Shown piece by piece: positions 17,586 to 25,290 of a stretch of 64,000 bases of DNA. Both the position numbers and the translations under genes were made by a program. Each line of letters starts with the position of its first letter. The stretch's first letter is position 1. The stretch is taken from positions 124,001 to 188,000 of the forward strand of contig NZ_LT702999.1 of NCBI RefSeq assembly GCF_900149685.1. The letters are read 5' to 3'. This DNA is from Erythrobacter sp. Alg231-14 (GTDB lineage Bacteria; Pseudomonadota; Alphaproteobacteria; Sphingomonadales; Sphingomonadaceae). The notes below the pieces were generated by a model. That model searched no databases. It was not told the DNA's origin and saw only the letters and a list, made by a program, of their open reading frames with translations.

Positions 17586-17638
17586 GGACCCCGATCGGGC
17601 CTAGGCCGGTCACGACTGGCCTAGGCCCGATCAGGTCC
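17586..17638. terminator. Long hairpin between convergent genes
   Basis: GATCGGGCCTAGGCC (17593-17607) and GGCCTAGGCCCGATC (17617-17631) are perfect 15-bp arms. The stem extends inward through G-U pairing to a 4-base CACG loop, and outward through GGACC/GGTCC around a small bulge. It lies between the glycosyltransferase stop and the membrane-protein stop on the other strand, so it can serve both directions. No T-run. Confidence 0.6.
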
Positions 17639-17649
17639 GTTCAAAGCCC

Positions 17650-18090
17650 TTAGGATAGGACGCCTGCGCGTTTCATCCGACTGGCATAAAAAAACAGGCC
17701 AATTGTGATGATCCAAATCAACGCCGCGAACAGGTCTTGCCCGGTCGTTTGCATGGATTCAGGCAGCGTGCTGGCGATGCGTTGATACGCTGTCGTCCCG
17801 ACTAATCCGACAATCGAAATACCAAACAACCAAACGGCCCATTTGCTGCGCAACAACAACGCCGCCGATCCGAAAAAGCATCCCCACACCCCCAACGCCC
17901 ATACGGCGACGGCCCATGTTGGGAAGCTGTAGAAATATTCCAGCTCTTCGGGAGAAAAGCCCATATCCCCGAGTTGGCCCAGCTCTGTGAGGGTGTAACT
18001 TACGACACCGCCCAGATTCCAAAGCAGCGATACAATACCGACCACCCATAGGTGCCACGGCGTTTTTGATTGACCCAGAATTGTGTTCAT
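17650..18090 (-). CDS. Four-TM membrane protein, hypothetical
   Basis: 146 residues with four hydrophobic stretches: about 11-34 (PWHLWVVGIVSLLWNLGGVV), 56-82 (FPTWAVAVWALGVWGCFFGS), 84-102 (WAVWLFGISIVGLVG) and 118-136 (LFAALIWIITIGLFFYASRM). The C-terminus is basic, indicating an inside location. Short integral proteins with this shape are common in Sphingomonadales and usually unnamed; I do not recognise a function. It is downstream of the PadR gene on the same strand with a 116-bp gap that contains a hairpin, so co-expression with padR is possible but not assured. Confidence 0.7.
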   Translation of the reverse strand: MNTILGQSKTPWHLWVVGIVSLLWNLGGVVSYTLTELGQLGDMGFSPEELEYFYSFPTWAVAVWALGVWGCFFGSAALLLRSKWAVWLFGISIVGLVGTTAYQRIASTLPESMQTTGQDLFAALIWIITIGLFFYASRMKRAGVLS

Positions 18091-18152
18091 TGTGTCCGTC
18101 CCCGATACGGCGCGACCCGTCCGAATAGGGGGAACCTGTCAGAACATCGGAA

Positions 18153-18178
18153 GCGGGGCAAGTCGAAGCATGCCCCGC
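18153..18178 (-). terminator. Hairpin downstream of padR
   Basis: GCGGGGCA (18153-18160) pairs perfectly with TGCCCCGC (18171-18178) around a 10-nt loop. It lies 29 bp after the PadR stop on the minus strand. No T-run follows, so this is a weak terminator or attenuator candidate. Confidence 0.4.
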
Positions 18179-18206
18179 CCCTTATCTGGAACATCCTTTG
18201 GCTTCC

Positions 18207-18866
18207 TTACAAACGCTCAATCCGCTTGGCGACTTCATCAATAATGTCGACGATTTCATCCATGGCGTTTTTGTCAAGCTTCCCACTGCGGGCGCGGTTT
18301 TTAAGGACCGTGGCAAGGTTGCCCATGGCGCGAAACAGGTCCGGCGATTTCACCTTTTCTGCGCGTTCGCCGTGTTTACCCAAACGGCCCATCAACGCAT
18401 CCACTTCGTCTTTGCGTTCTTCGAGTTCGGCCGTGCCCTCATCGGTTGCTTTGAAGGGCTTCTTCGCGTCCTTCGATTTGGCCTCTGCGATCTTTCCTTC
18501 GTCGGCCAACAATTGCAGCGTCGGATACACCGCTCCGGGGCTGGGTGCGTAGTCACCGCCGGTCATTTCTTCGATCGCTTTGATCAATTCATAACCGTGG
18601 CGCTCCTCTTCCGCGATCAACGCCAACAGGGCGAGCCGCAATTCACCGGCGCCAAACATACGGCCTCTGCGTTTGCGTCCGCCCGCCGATCCACCGCCGG
18701 GGCCGCCGCGCGATCCACCAAAGCCGCCGTGCATATCGTCGCTCCAATCCGATCCCCAATTGGCGGATGACGCCATCATTGCGATCATTGGGCCCATTTT
18801 GTCCCAGCCCCCGGCCCAATTGTTGGCCGAACGGCGGGAATATCTGCGGTGTTTCTGCCAAGTCAT
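18207..18866 (-). CDS. PadR-family transcriptional regulator with Gly-rich N-terminal extension
   Basis: 219 residues. The start at 18866 follows ACAGGAGACAAGCA, a clear ribosome site; the frame extends to 18941 without one. Residues ~72-145 are the PadR winged helix: ELRLALLALIAEEERHGYEL, then SPGAVYPTLQLLADEGKIAE, and KKPFKATDEGTAEL. The C-terminal ~70 residues form the helical dimerisation part. Unusual is a ~70-residue N-terminal extension: Trp/Met-rich to residue 45, then GGFGGSRGGPGGGSAGG and a basic patch, GRKRRGR. PadR proteins repress membrane or efflux genes and respond to small molecules. An AT-rich palindrome cluster upstream (18910-18952) is a likely own operator. Confidence 0.9.
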   Translation of the reverse strand: MTWQKHRRYSRRSANNWAGGWDKMGPMIAMMASSANWGSDWSDDMHGGFGGSRGGPGGGSAGGRKRRGRMFGAGELRLALLALIAEEERHGYELIKAIEEMTGGDYAPSPGAVYPTLQLLADEGKIAEAKSKDAKKPFKATDEGTAELEERKDEVDALMGRLGKHGERAEKVKSPDLFRAMGNLATVLKNRARSGKLDKNAMDEIVDIIDEVAKRIERL

Positions 18867-18909
18867 TGCTTGTCTCCTGTGATCTTTGTTCCATCGATCA
18901 GTCCCTTTG

Positions 18910-18952
18910 AAGATACTCTTTTCATATCTTCGATAGATCAAAGATATATCTT
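18910..18952. promoter_or_regulatory. Candidate PadR operator cluster
   Basis: Half-sites AAGATA (18910-18915) and TATCTT (18925-18930) face each other, followed by the perfect 12-bp palindrome AAGATATATCTT (18941-18952). ATATCTT (18924-18930) and AAGATAT (18941-18947) also form 7-bp arms. The cluster lies 44-86 bp before the padR start and 62-104 bp before rarA, so either promoter could be affected. A related site precedes the TM2 gene at 21701-21712. Confidence 0.6.
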
Positions 18953-19013
18953 AAAAACGAATCCACAAGTGCCGAATGGTATTTTCTGACCAGTCGCCTA
19001 TTCCATCGGACGA

Positions 19014-20354
19014 ATGGCAGATTTGTTTGGAGATGATGCCCCGGATCACACTTCGGGCGCGGCGGATGACCGGTTTGGCGACGAGGCGATGGCGGATCGC
19101 CCGTTGGCCGATCAATTGCGGCCAAAGAACCTTGGCGAAGTGATCGGGCAAGAGCATTTGACCGGTCCAACAGGCGCGATCGGCCGCATGGTTGCAGCGG
19201 GGAAGTTGGCCAGCATTATCCTTTGGGGGCCGCCGGGCACGGGTAAAACCAGCATCGCCCGATTGCTCGCCAACAGCGTCGGCATGCGATTTGTTTCTAT
19301 CAGCGCGGTTTTCTCAGGCGTTGCCGATCTCAAAAAAGCCTTCGCCGAAGCCGACAAGATGGCCAAAGCCGGGCAAAAGACACTTTTGTTCGTGGATGAG
19401 ATCCACCGGTTCAACCGCGCCCAACAAGACGGCTTTTTGCCGTTCGTCGAACGAGGCACGGTCACATTGGTCGGCGCGACGACCGAAAATCCTAGCTTTG
19501 CCCTCAACGCTGCGTTGTTGAGCCGAGCGCAGGTCTTAATCCTTGAACGGTTGAATGCAGACGCGTTGAACGCGTTGTTGACCCGCGCCGAAACGTTGAA
19601 AGGGCCTCTGCCTCTTACGGCTGATGCACGCTCCGCCTTGATCGCGAGCGCGGATGGCGATGGTCGCTTTGCCTTGGGTCAGGCGGAAACATTGTACAAC
19701 GCGGCCCTCACCGAACCGTTGGATCCGGCGGCTTTGGGCGCATTTTTGCAAAGACGCGTTGCGGTCTACGACAAGGATCGCGACGGCCACTACAATTTGA
19801 TCAGCGCGCTGCACAAATCTCTGCGCGGGTCCGATCCTCAGGCGGCCTTGTATTATATGGCACGGATGCTGACCGCGGGCGAAGAGCCGCTTTATGTCCT
19901 TCGGCGGTTGGTGCGGTTTGCATCCGAAGACATCGGATTGGCCGATCCGAACGCTTTAACCCAATGTTTGGCGGCCAAAGACGCCTATGAATTCTTAGGC
20001 AGTCCCGAAGGCGAATTGGCCATCGTTCAGGCCTGCCTTTATCTCGCCACCGCCCCCAAATCCAACGCCGCATATGCAGCACAGAAAGCGTCGTTTAAAG
20101 CCGCTCGTGAGACCGGCAGCTTGATGCCGCCCGCCAACATACTGAACGCGCCGACACAATTGATGAAAGACATCGGTTATGGCGACGGTTACGCTTATGA
20201 TCACAACACCGATACTGGGTTTTCCGGCGACAATTACTGGCCCGATGGCATGGCACCGATGACGTTTTACGAACCGGTGGAGCGCGGCTTTGAACGCAAA
20301 GTGCGCGAACGTATCGCTTATTGGGATAAGCTTAGGACGGAACGGGAAGCGTGA
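19014..20354 (+). CDS. rarA: Replication-associated recombination protein RarA
   Basis: AAA+ ATPase of the MgsA/WRNIP1 group acting at stalled forks; 446 residues. The N-terminus is acidic, then PLADQLRPKNLGEVIGQEHL opens the ATPase. Walker A is GPPGTGKTS (about residues 72-80), Walker B is LLFVDEIHRFN, and sensor 1 is VGATTENPSF. The downstream lid and tetramerisation domain includes RRLVRFASEDIGLADPNAL and GYAYDHNTDTGFSGDNYWPD, both typical. The stop overlaps the next gene's GTG by four bases. Divergent from padR. Confidence 0.96.
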   Translation: MADLFGDDAPDHTSGAADDRFGDEAMADRPLADQLRPKNLGEVIGQEHLTGPTGAIGRMVAAGKLASIILWGPPGTGKTSIARLLANSVGMRFVSISAVFSGVADLKKAFAEADKMAKAGQKTLLFVDEIHRFNRAQQDGFLPFVERGTVTLVGATTENPSFALNAALLSRAQVLILERLNADALNALLTRAETLKGPLPLTADARSALIASADGDGRFALGQAETLYNAALTEPLDPAALGAFLQRRVAVYDKDRDGHYNLISALHKSLRGSDPQAALYYMARMLTAGEEPLYVLRRLVRFASEDIGLADPNALTQCLAAKDAYEFLGSPEGELAIVQACLYLATAPKSNAAYAAQKASFKAARETGSLMPPANILNAPTQLMKDIGYGDGYAYDHNTDTGFSGDNYWPDGMAPMTFYEPVERGFERKVRERIAYWDKLRTEREA

Positions 20355-21253
20355 GAAAATTCGATCATTTCCTTGCCATTGATTGGTCCGGTGCTCGCGG
20401 TGAGCGGCACAAGGGCATCGCGCTCGCCATTGCCGAAGCCGAAGGCGGGCCACCGGTTCTGGTTCAAGCGCCATCGGGCGGATGGTCGCGCACCGAAGTG
20501 ATGGGTTTGTTGCGCGACGATTTACCGGCGAACACATTGGTCGGCGCGGATTTGGGCATCTCGTTACCGTTCAACGATTGCGGGGCGTTCTTTCCCGGTT
20601 GGGACGCCAGCCCCACCCACGCCAAGAAGTTGTGGGCCATGATCGATGAAATCTGCGCCGACGATCCGCATTTGGGCGCGCAGAGCTTTGTTTCGCACCC
20701 CTTCGCATCGCGATATTTCCGGCATGGCAAGGATGACGAAGGCGATTGCTTCCTATTGCCTGATGCCATCACGAAAGAAGGCCGCTTTCGCGAAGCCGAA
20801 ATCGCACAGCGGCGTCAGAAGTGCCGTCCGGTGAGCAATTTCAACCTTGTCGGCGCGGCGCAAGTCGGCAAATCGTCTTTGACCGGCATGCGCATGCTGC
20901 ATCAATTGCGCGGAGATTTGGCGGTGTGGCCGATGGATCCAGTGCCCGATCGGCGCGCGGTCCAAGGTGGCTCTATGCTGGTTGAAATCTACACAGGGCT
21001 AGCTTCAAAAGAGGCCGCCGCCATGAGTGGGTCACGCACCAAAATGTTGACCTATGCCGATTTGAACGTCGCGTTGGAGGCGTTGGGCAGCCCGCCCGTG
21101 CGCGAATATGGCGAAATCGATGATCATTCTTCCGACGCTTTGTTAACGGCGGCCTGGATGCGCAAAGCGGCACCAGATGAGAAACGGTGGAGCCCGCGTT
21201 TTTTAACCGCAGAAATCGCATGGACCGAAGGTTGGACATTCGGCGCGATGTGA
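20351..21253 (+). CDS. RNase-H-fold (DUF429-like) protein coupled to rarA
   Basis: 300 residues starting at a GTG that overlaps the rarA stop (GTGA). The first strand FDHFLAIDWSGARGERHKGI has an acidic residue, LVGADLGISLPF a second one, and EIDDHSSDALLTAAWMRKA a third near the C-terminus. This spacing resembles DUF429 and other ribonuclease-H-like folds (the family opening with GID and ending in DAL.AA). An internal stretch, GAAQVGKSSLTGMRMLHQL, recalls a P-loop but probably is not one (GAAQVGKS lacks the first Gly pair). No enzymatic activity can be claimed. Four-base overlap with rarA implies translational coupling, so a role in DNA metabolism is a reasonable guess. Confidence 0.72.
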   Translation: MRKFDHFLAIDWSGARGERHKGIALAIAEAEGGPPVLVQAPSGGWSRTEVMGLLRDDLPANTLVGADLGISLPFNDCGAFFPGWDASPTHAKKLWAMIDEICADDPHLGAQSFVSHPFASRYFRHGKDDEGDCFLLPDAITKEGRFREAEIAQRRQKCRPVSNFNLVGAAQVGKSSLTGMRMLHQLRGDLAVWPMDPVPDRRAVQGGSMLVEIYTGLASKEAAAMSGSRTKMLTYADLNVALEALGSPPVREYGEIDDHSSDALLTAAWMRKAAPDEKRWSPRFLTAEIAWTEGWTFGAM

Positions 21254-21263
21254 CCGCCCGCAA

Positions 21264-21677
21264 TTAATACAGATTCGTAGGATCGCGGCGTTCTTTCTTG
21301 TAACCCGTGCTGCGCAATTCGTTGAGCATAGCTTCGCGTTTGTGATCAAGTTGAGGGGTCGCGGGACGCGGTTCTTGATCCTGCATGCGTACGCCTTCTG
21401 GGCCGCGAACAGGCCCACGAATCATTTCCAAAGTTTCCAAATTGCGTTCGTTGACCATGCCGGGGATCAAAATACTGTCTGCCAACCACCAGAACAGCGT
21501 CACAATGAACCCGATGCCCGTCAGCGTTAGGATGAGTTGAGCAGCGGCCGACTTTGTTTTGCCTGCATAAAATCGATGTCCTCCAAACCAGCCTGTGAAC
21601 AACCAGAAGAGATAGGCGACGCCTTTCGACTTCCGATTCCGTTCAAAAACCATCTGTTTGTGTATGTCGTCGTCCAT
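21264..21677 (-). CDS. TM2-domain membrane protein
   Basis: 137 residues. Residues ~17-75 are a TM2 domain: KSKGVAYLFWLFTGWFGGHR FYAGK pattern with the typical aromatic-Gly-Gly-His-Arg-Phe-Tyr turn, then a second helix, LILTLTGIGFIVTLFWWLAD. The rest is a hydrophilic cytoplasmic tail ending DPTNLY. TM2 proteins are small membrane proteins of unknown biochemical role. Convergent with the preceding RNase-H-fold gene (10-bp gap). A palindrome nearly identical to the PadR site lies 24 bp upstream of the start. Confidence 0.88.
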   Translation of the reverse strand: MDDDIHKQMVFERNRKSKGVAYLFWLFTGWFGGHRFYAGKTKSAAAQLILTLTGIGFIVTLFWWLADSILIPGMVNERNLETLEMIRGPVRGPEGVRMQDQEPRPATPQLDHKREAMLNELRSTGYKKERRDPTNLY

Positions 21678-21700
21678 TACCCATCCCTTGAATCTGGTCG

Positions 21701-21712
21701 AAGATGTATCTT
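21701..21712. promoter_or_regulatory. PadR-like palindrome before the TM2 gene
   Basis: AAGATGTATCTT differs from the padR-promoter palindrome AAGATATATCTT at one central base. It sits 24-35 bp before the TM2 start codon at 21677, a position where a bound repressor would block transcription or initiation. I noticed no other intergenic copy in the window by eye. Confidence 0.5.
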
Positions 21713-21879
21713 AGAACACTCCAAATTCAAGCCTCAATGGCGCGAAACGCAACTGCAATCGACAAAAAGCCAAAGCCAATATGTCGAACTACATGGTGGG
21801 CGATGCAAAACTGGTCTGGACAAGCGGTACCCTTTGCGGCTAGCGGGCATTTCGCTTGCGAAAACGCAGGCAAAAATGG

Positions 21880-21955
21880 GCCGGCTTAGCTCAGTTGGTA
21901 GAGCAGTTGATTTGTAATCATCAGGCCGCGCGTTCGAATCGTGCAGCCGGCACCA
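21880..21955 (+). tRNA. tRNA-Thr (anticodon TGT)
   Basis: A 76-nt cloverleaf. Acceptor GCCGGCT (21880-21886) pairs with AGCCGGC (21945-21951), then discriminator A and encoded CCA at 21953-21955. The anticodon stem-loop TTGATTTGTAATCAT gives TGT, reading threonine ACA codons. D- and T-arms are regular. It is a single gene, with about 247 bp of featureless sequence before the next coding region. Confidence 0.97.
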
Positions 21956-22202
21956 TTTTTGATTTGAGAAATCCATCCAGCGGATGGCTTTCTGTCAATA
22001 ACCCCAAGCGTAAGCGACGGGATGACCCCAAAACCAAAATCAGTTATCGTCCTTCGCCCAGCAAGCGCGTAACGTGCGCCAAGCATGATCCGACGTGCCC
22101 ATCCTGTGTCGTTCCAAACCGGCAGCGAAGCCGCCCACACTTGAGATTTGCTCGAGACGCCGCTAGTCCAGTTGCAAAATACAACTGTTCTGGAGAGAGC
22201 CG

Positions 22203-23480
22203 ATGCTAGCCACACCCCTTACCCTGCCATGCGGCGCGGTCATGCCAAACCGTATTGCCAAGGCGGCGATGACCGAAGGATTGGCCACACCCGATGGCCG
22301 GCCCACACCAGCGTTGGAGCGGCTCTACGGTCTTTGGTCCGATGGTGGATCAGGCATGCTGCTAACCGGCAATGTGATCGTCGACAAGGATCATTTGGAG
22401 CGGCCCGGCAATGTCATCATTGATCGGGAACCCGATGCAGATATGGCCGCACGGCTGAAAAGCTGGGCCAAAGCGGGGACGCGCGGCGGCAACCATCTCT
22501 GGGCGCAGATCAGCCATGGGGGACGCCAGACACAAAAATTGGTCAACCCCGCGCCCAAATCGTCTTCCAACGTGACCCTCGCCCTGCCCGGTGGCCAGTT
22601 TGCAAAGCCAACCCCACTGACCACTGATGAGATTACCGATCTCGTTGCGCGTTGGGCCATGGCATCAAAGGCGTTGCAGGATGCAGGGTTCACCGGCGTT
22701 CAGGTGCATGGGGCCCATGGCTATCTGATATCTCAATTCCTATCCCCACGCGTGAACCTGCGCACCGATGAATATGGCGGCAGTCTTGAAAACCGCGCCC
22801 GGTTCCTACGCGAAATCGTCGCCGCCGTGCGCGCTGCCGTTGGCCCGACTTTCCCGATCTCCGTCAAACTCAACAGCGCCGATTTCCAAAAAGGCGGCTT
22901 TGATTTTGAAGACAGCCTGAAGGTGGTCAAATGGCTGGAGGAAGATACGGTTGATTTGATCGAAATTTCCGGCGGCACATATGAACAACCCAAATTGATG
23001 GGCGTCGAAGGGATGGAAGCCGAAGAAGCGCAGAATGTTGCCCCTTCCACCGCCGCGCGAGAGGCGTATTTCGTCGATTTCGCTCAGGCGATGCAGGCCC
23101 ATGTCAACGTGCCGTTGATGGTCACGGGTGGATTTCGCAGCCGAGCTGCGATGGAACAGGCATTGGATCAAGGGGCCGCCGATGTGATCGGCATTGGCCG
23201 TCCGATGTGCCTGATCACCGATGCGCCCAAGCAATTGATTGAAGGCCGCGATGATCTGCCGCGTTATGAGGACAATCTTGACGTGATCCCCGGTTGGTTG
23301 AGCTTTCTAAAGCGCTTTCAGACGGTCAAAGCGATCAATGGCTTTGCCGGCATTTATTGGTTTTACGAACAGCTTTGGACGTTGGGCCATGACGGTACAG
23401 TCGATGAAAGCGTGCCGCCATTCAAAGCGTTCCGCACAGTCGACGCGCGCACCAAGGATATCCAGCGGCAGAGGGGTTAA
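22203..23480 (+). CDS. NADH:flavin oxidoreductase, old yellow enzyme family
   Basis: 425 residues, a single TIM barrel that should bind FMN. NRIAKAAMTEGLATPDGRPT is the N-terminal FMN/active-site strand. WAQISHGGRQTQKLVNP and GFTGVQVHGAHGYLISQFLS carry the substrate-anion-binding His residues, and LRTDEYGGSLENRARFLREI is the family signature. VPLMVTGGFRS and DVIGIGRPMCL form the phosphate-binding end. There is no Fe-S or C-terminal Rossmann domain, so this is the short OYE-like form, reducing activated alkenes or nitro compounds. The physiological substrate is unknown. GGAGAGAGCCG precedes the ATG. Monocistronic by position. Confidence 0.93.
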   Translation: MLATPLTLPCGAVMPNRIAKAAMTEGLATPDGRPTPALERLYGLWSDGGSGMLLTGNVIVDKDHLERPGNVIIDREPDADMAARLKSWAKAGTRGGNHLWAQISHGGRQTQKLVNPAPKSSSNVTLALPGGQFAKPTPLTTDEITDLVARWAMASKALQDAGFTGVQVHGAHGYLISQFLSPRVNLRTDEYGGSLENRARFLREIVAAVRAAVGPTFPISVKLNSADFQKGGFDFEDSLKVVKWLEEDTVDLIEISGGTYEQPKLMGVEGMEAEEAQNVAPSTAAREAYFVDFAQAMQAHVNVPLMVTGGFRSRAAMEQALDQGAADVIGIGRPMCLITDAPKQLIEGRDDLPRYEDNLDVIPGWLSFLKRFQTVKAINGFAGIYWFYEQLWTLGHDGTVDESVPPFKAFRTVDARTKDIQRQRG

Positions 23481-23516
23481 TCGACCGGGGACGCGCGCCC
23501 TGCAAAAGCAGACTTT

Positions 23517-24980
23517 CTAGGCAGGTTGTTCAACAGCCGGATCATCTCCGATCGCCAATGTTGCCGTTTGGCCAAACACCAAACGGTTGACGATCAACGA
23601 CACCGCCACGGATAGAATCAGTGTGACCGCCATTCCGTGAATGTAATGCGCGGGCTCCCAAACCATACTCCAAAAAGCGTAGAAACCGACCCCAGCGACC
23701 ACGCCGACCATTGATGCGGCGGCTTTCACATTGCGAAACGCCAGCCCAACGATAAACGCCGACAGGATCGGCATGGATAGCAATCCGTAGAGCTGCTGAA
23801 CCGTGTTGATCAGGCTTTCCTGACTGGCGAAAAACGGCACCAGCGCCAGCGCCAGCACGCTCATCACAACCGACACGATTGCGCCCAGCCGCCCCACACT
23901 CTTTGTCTTACCCACATACGCTTCGTGCATGTCGCACACATAAAGCGCGGCCGACGCGTTGAGGATCGAATTGAACGTCGTCAGAACCGCCGCAAACAGG
24001 GCCGCGGCAAATGCGCCCGAAAGCCACATCGGCAGCACTTCGGCCACGATCCGGCCATAGGCGCCGTCTTGCGGGACATCGCCGAACAATTTGTACGATA
24101 CGATCCCCGGCACCACCACGATAAGCGGCACGATCAACAAACGGATGCCCGCCGCCGCCATGACGCCTTTTTGTGCCTCTTTCACGGTGGGAGAGGCCAT
24201 CGCGCGCTGTGTGATCGTCTGATTGGTGGACCAATAGAACGTTTGGATAAAGATCATGCCGGTCAACAATGTGTGCCACGGAATGTCGGAATCGTTGTCA
24301 CCCACCAATGTGAGGCGCTCGGCTGGAATGCCGCTAAGGTCGAAATTGACGGCCCGTAAGGCAAGGAACACCACCACCAAGGCGAGGCTTAGGATAAGAA
24401 CCCCCGAATAGGTGTCCGAGACCGCCACAGCCCGCAGGCCGCCGAAAATCGCGTAAGCCGCGCCGATAACGGCAAGGATGACAGAGAAGAGCAGCAAGTT
24501 CTGTAGCCCCTCATCCATACCCAACATCGACAGGAAAAACTTCGATCCGCCATAAAGGATCGCGGGCAGGAAAATAAACAGATTGCCAGCCAAAAACAGC
24601 AAGCTGATCAACGCGCGAATATGTTTGTCGCCGTATTTTTTCTGAAGCAGTTCCGTCGTAGTGGTGCAGTTGTTTTTGTAATAAACCGGAAGAAAAACAA
24701 AGGCTAAGATAAACAAGCCCACCACCGCTGCAAATTCCCACCACGCGACCAGCAGCATTTGATTGCCGTTCATGCTGACCAGTTGATCGGTCGACAGATT
24801 GGTCAAGGTGATAGAGCCAGCGACGAAATACCAAGCCAGCCCGCCATTGGCGAGAAAGTAGTCTTTCTCATCCCCCGCGCCGCTGCCCCGCGCGGCGCCC
24901 TTGCCCCGGCAATGCATATAAGTGGCAAAGGCAATCATTGCAGTGATGGTCAGGAATACTGCGACCTGAATAATGCTCAT
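23517..24980 (-). CDS. Sodium/sugar symporter, SSS family (SglT-like)
   Basis: 487 residues, about 13-14 TM helices with an outside N-terminus as in vSGLT. The start at 24980 (MSIIQVAVFLTITAMIAF) follows GAGGGAA; the frame reaches 25091 but is not plausible upstream. Family features are DEKDYFLANGGLAWYFVAGS, TLTNLSTDQLVSMNGN (unwound first helix), YAIFGGLRAVAVSDTYSG and QTFYWSTNQTITQRAMAS. The C-terminus includes LYGLLSMPILSAFIVG. Divergent from an alpha-galactosidase-galT-galK operon, so import of galactose or a galactoside such as melibiose with sodium is the likely job; this is inferred from context. Confidence 0.9.
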   Translation of the reverse strand: MSIIQVAVFLTITAMIAFATYMHCRGKGAARGSGAGDEKDYFLANGGLAWYFVAGSITLTNLSTDQLVSMNGNQMLLVAWWEFAAVVGLFILAFVFLPVYYKNNCTTTTELLQKKYGDKHIRALISLLFLAGNLFIFLPAILYGGSKFFLSMLGMDEGLQNLLLFSVILAVIGAAYAIFGGLRAVAVSDTYSGVLILSLALVVVFLALRAVNFDLSGIPAERLTLVGDNDSDIPWHTLLTGMIFIQTFYWSTNQTITQRAMASPTVKEAQKGVMAAAGIRLLIVPLIVVVPGIVSYKLFGDVPQDGAYGRIVAEVLPMWLSGAFAAALFAAVLTTFNSILNASAALYVCDMHEAYVGKTKSVGRLGAIVSVVMSVLALALVPFFASQESLINTVQQLYGLLSMPILSAFIVGLAFRNVKAAASMVGVVAGVGFYAFWSMVWEPAHYIHGMAVTLILSVAVSLIVNRLVFGQTATLAIGDDPAVEQPA

Positions 24981-25290
24981 TATTGGTGTTCCCTCACCCG
25001 GATTGTTTTGCGCATTCTTATAAACGCATCGTTGACGCGCTTGACGCTCACCCCTCTCTTTCAACTTCGCCACCTCTCGGCAAGGGCGCATGCCGAGAAA
25101 TGGTCCAGAAATGACGCCGAACCTTGGGGCTGGTTACGGATGCGCACAGGTAGTCGAGCGATTGAGTCAGACAAATTGTCCGAAACAATTGAGGCCGTTT
25201 CGCGTGATTAAGCGGGCGATGTTCGATAATGGCGGGTATGGCGGCGCCGGTTTGAGAAATATGAGCAAGTGATAGGACGGTTTGAACCCG
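24981..25290. promoter_or_regulatory. Divergent control region of the galactoside cluster
   Basis: 310 bp between symporter and alpha-galactosidase starts. It holds the perfect odd palindrome GACAA-A-TTGTC (25170-25180), overlapping AATTGT...ACAATT arms (25174-25190). ATTGAG also repeats at 25161 and 25188, a 27-bp interval. A sugar-responsive repressor or activator is likely to act here, but no regulator gene is encoded in the window near it. No clear -35/-10 pair stood out. Confidence 0.45.
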
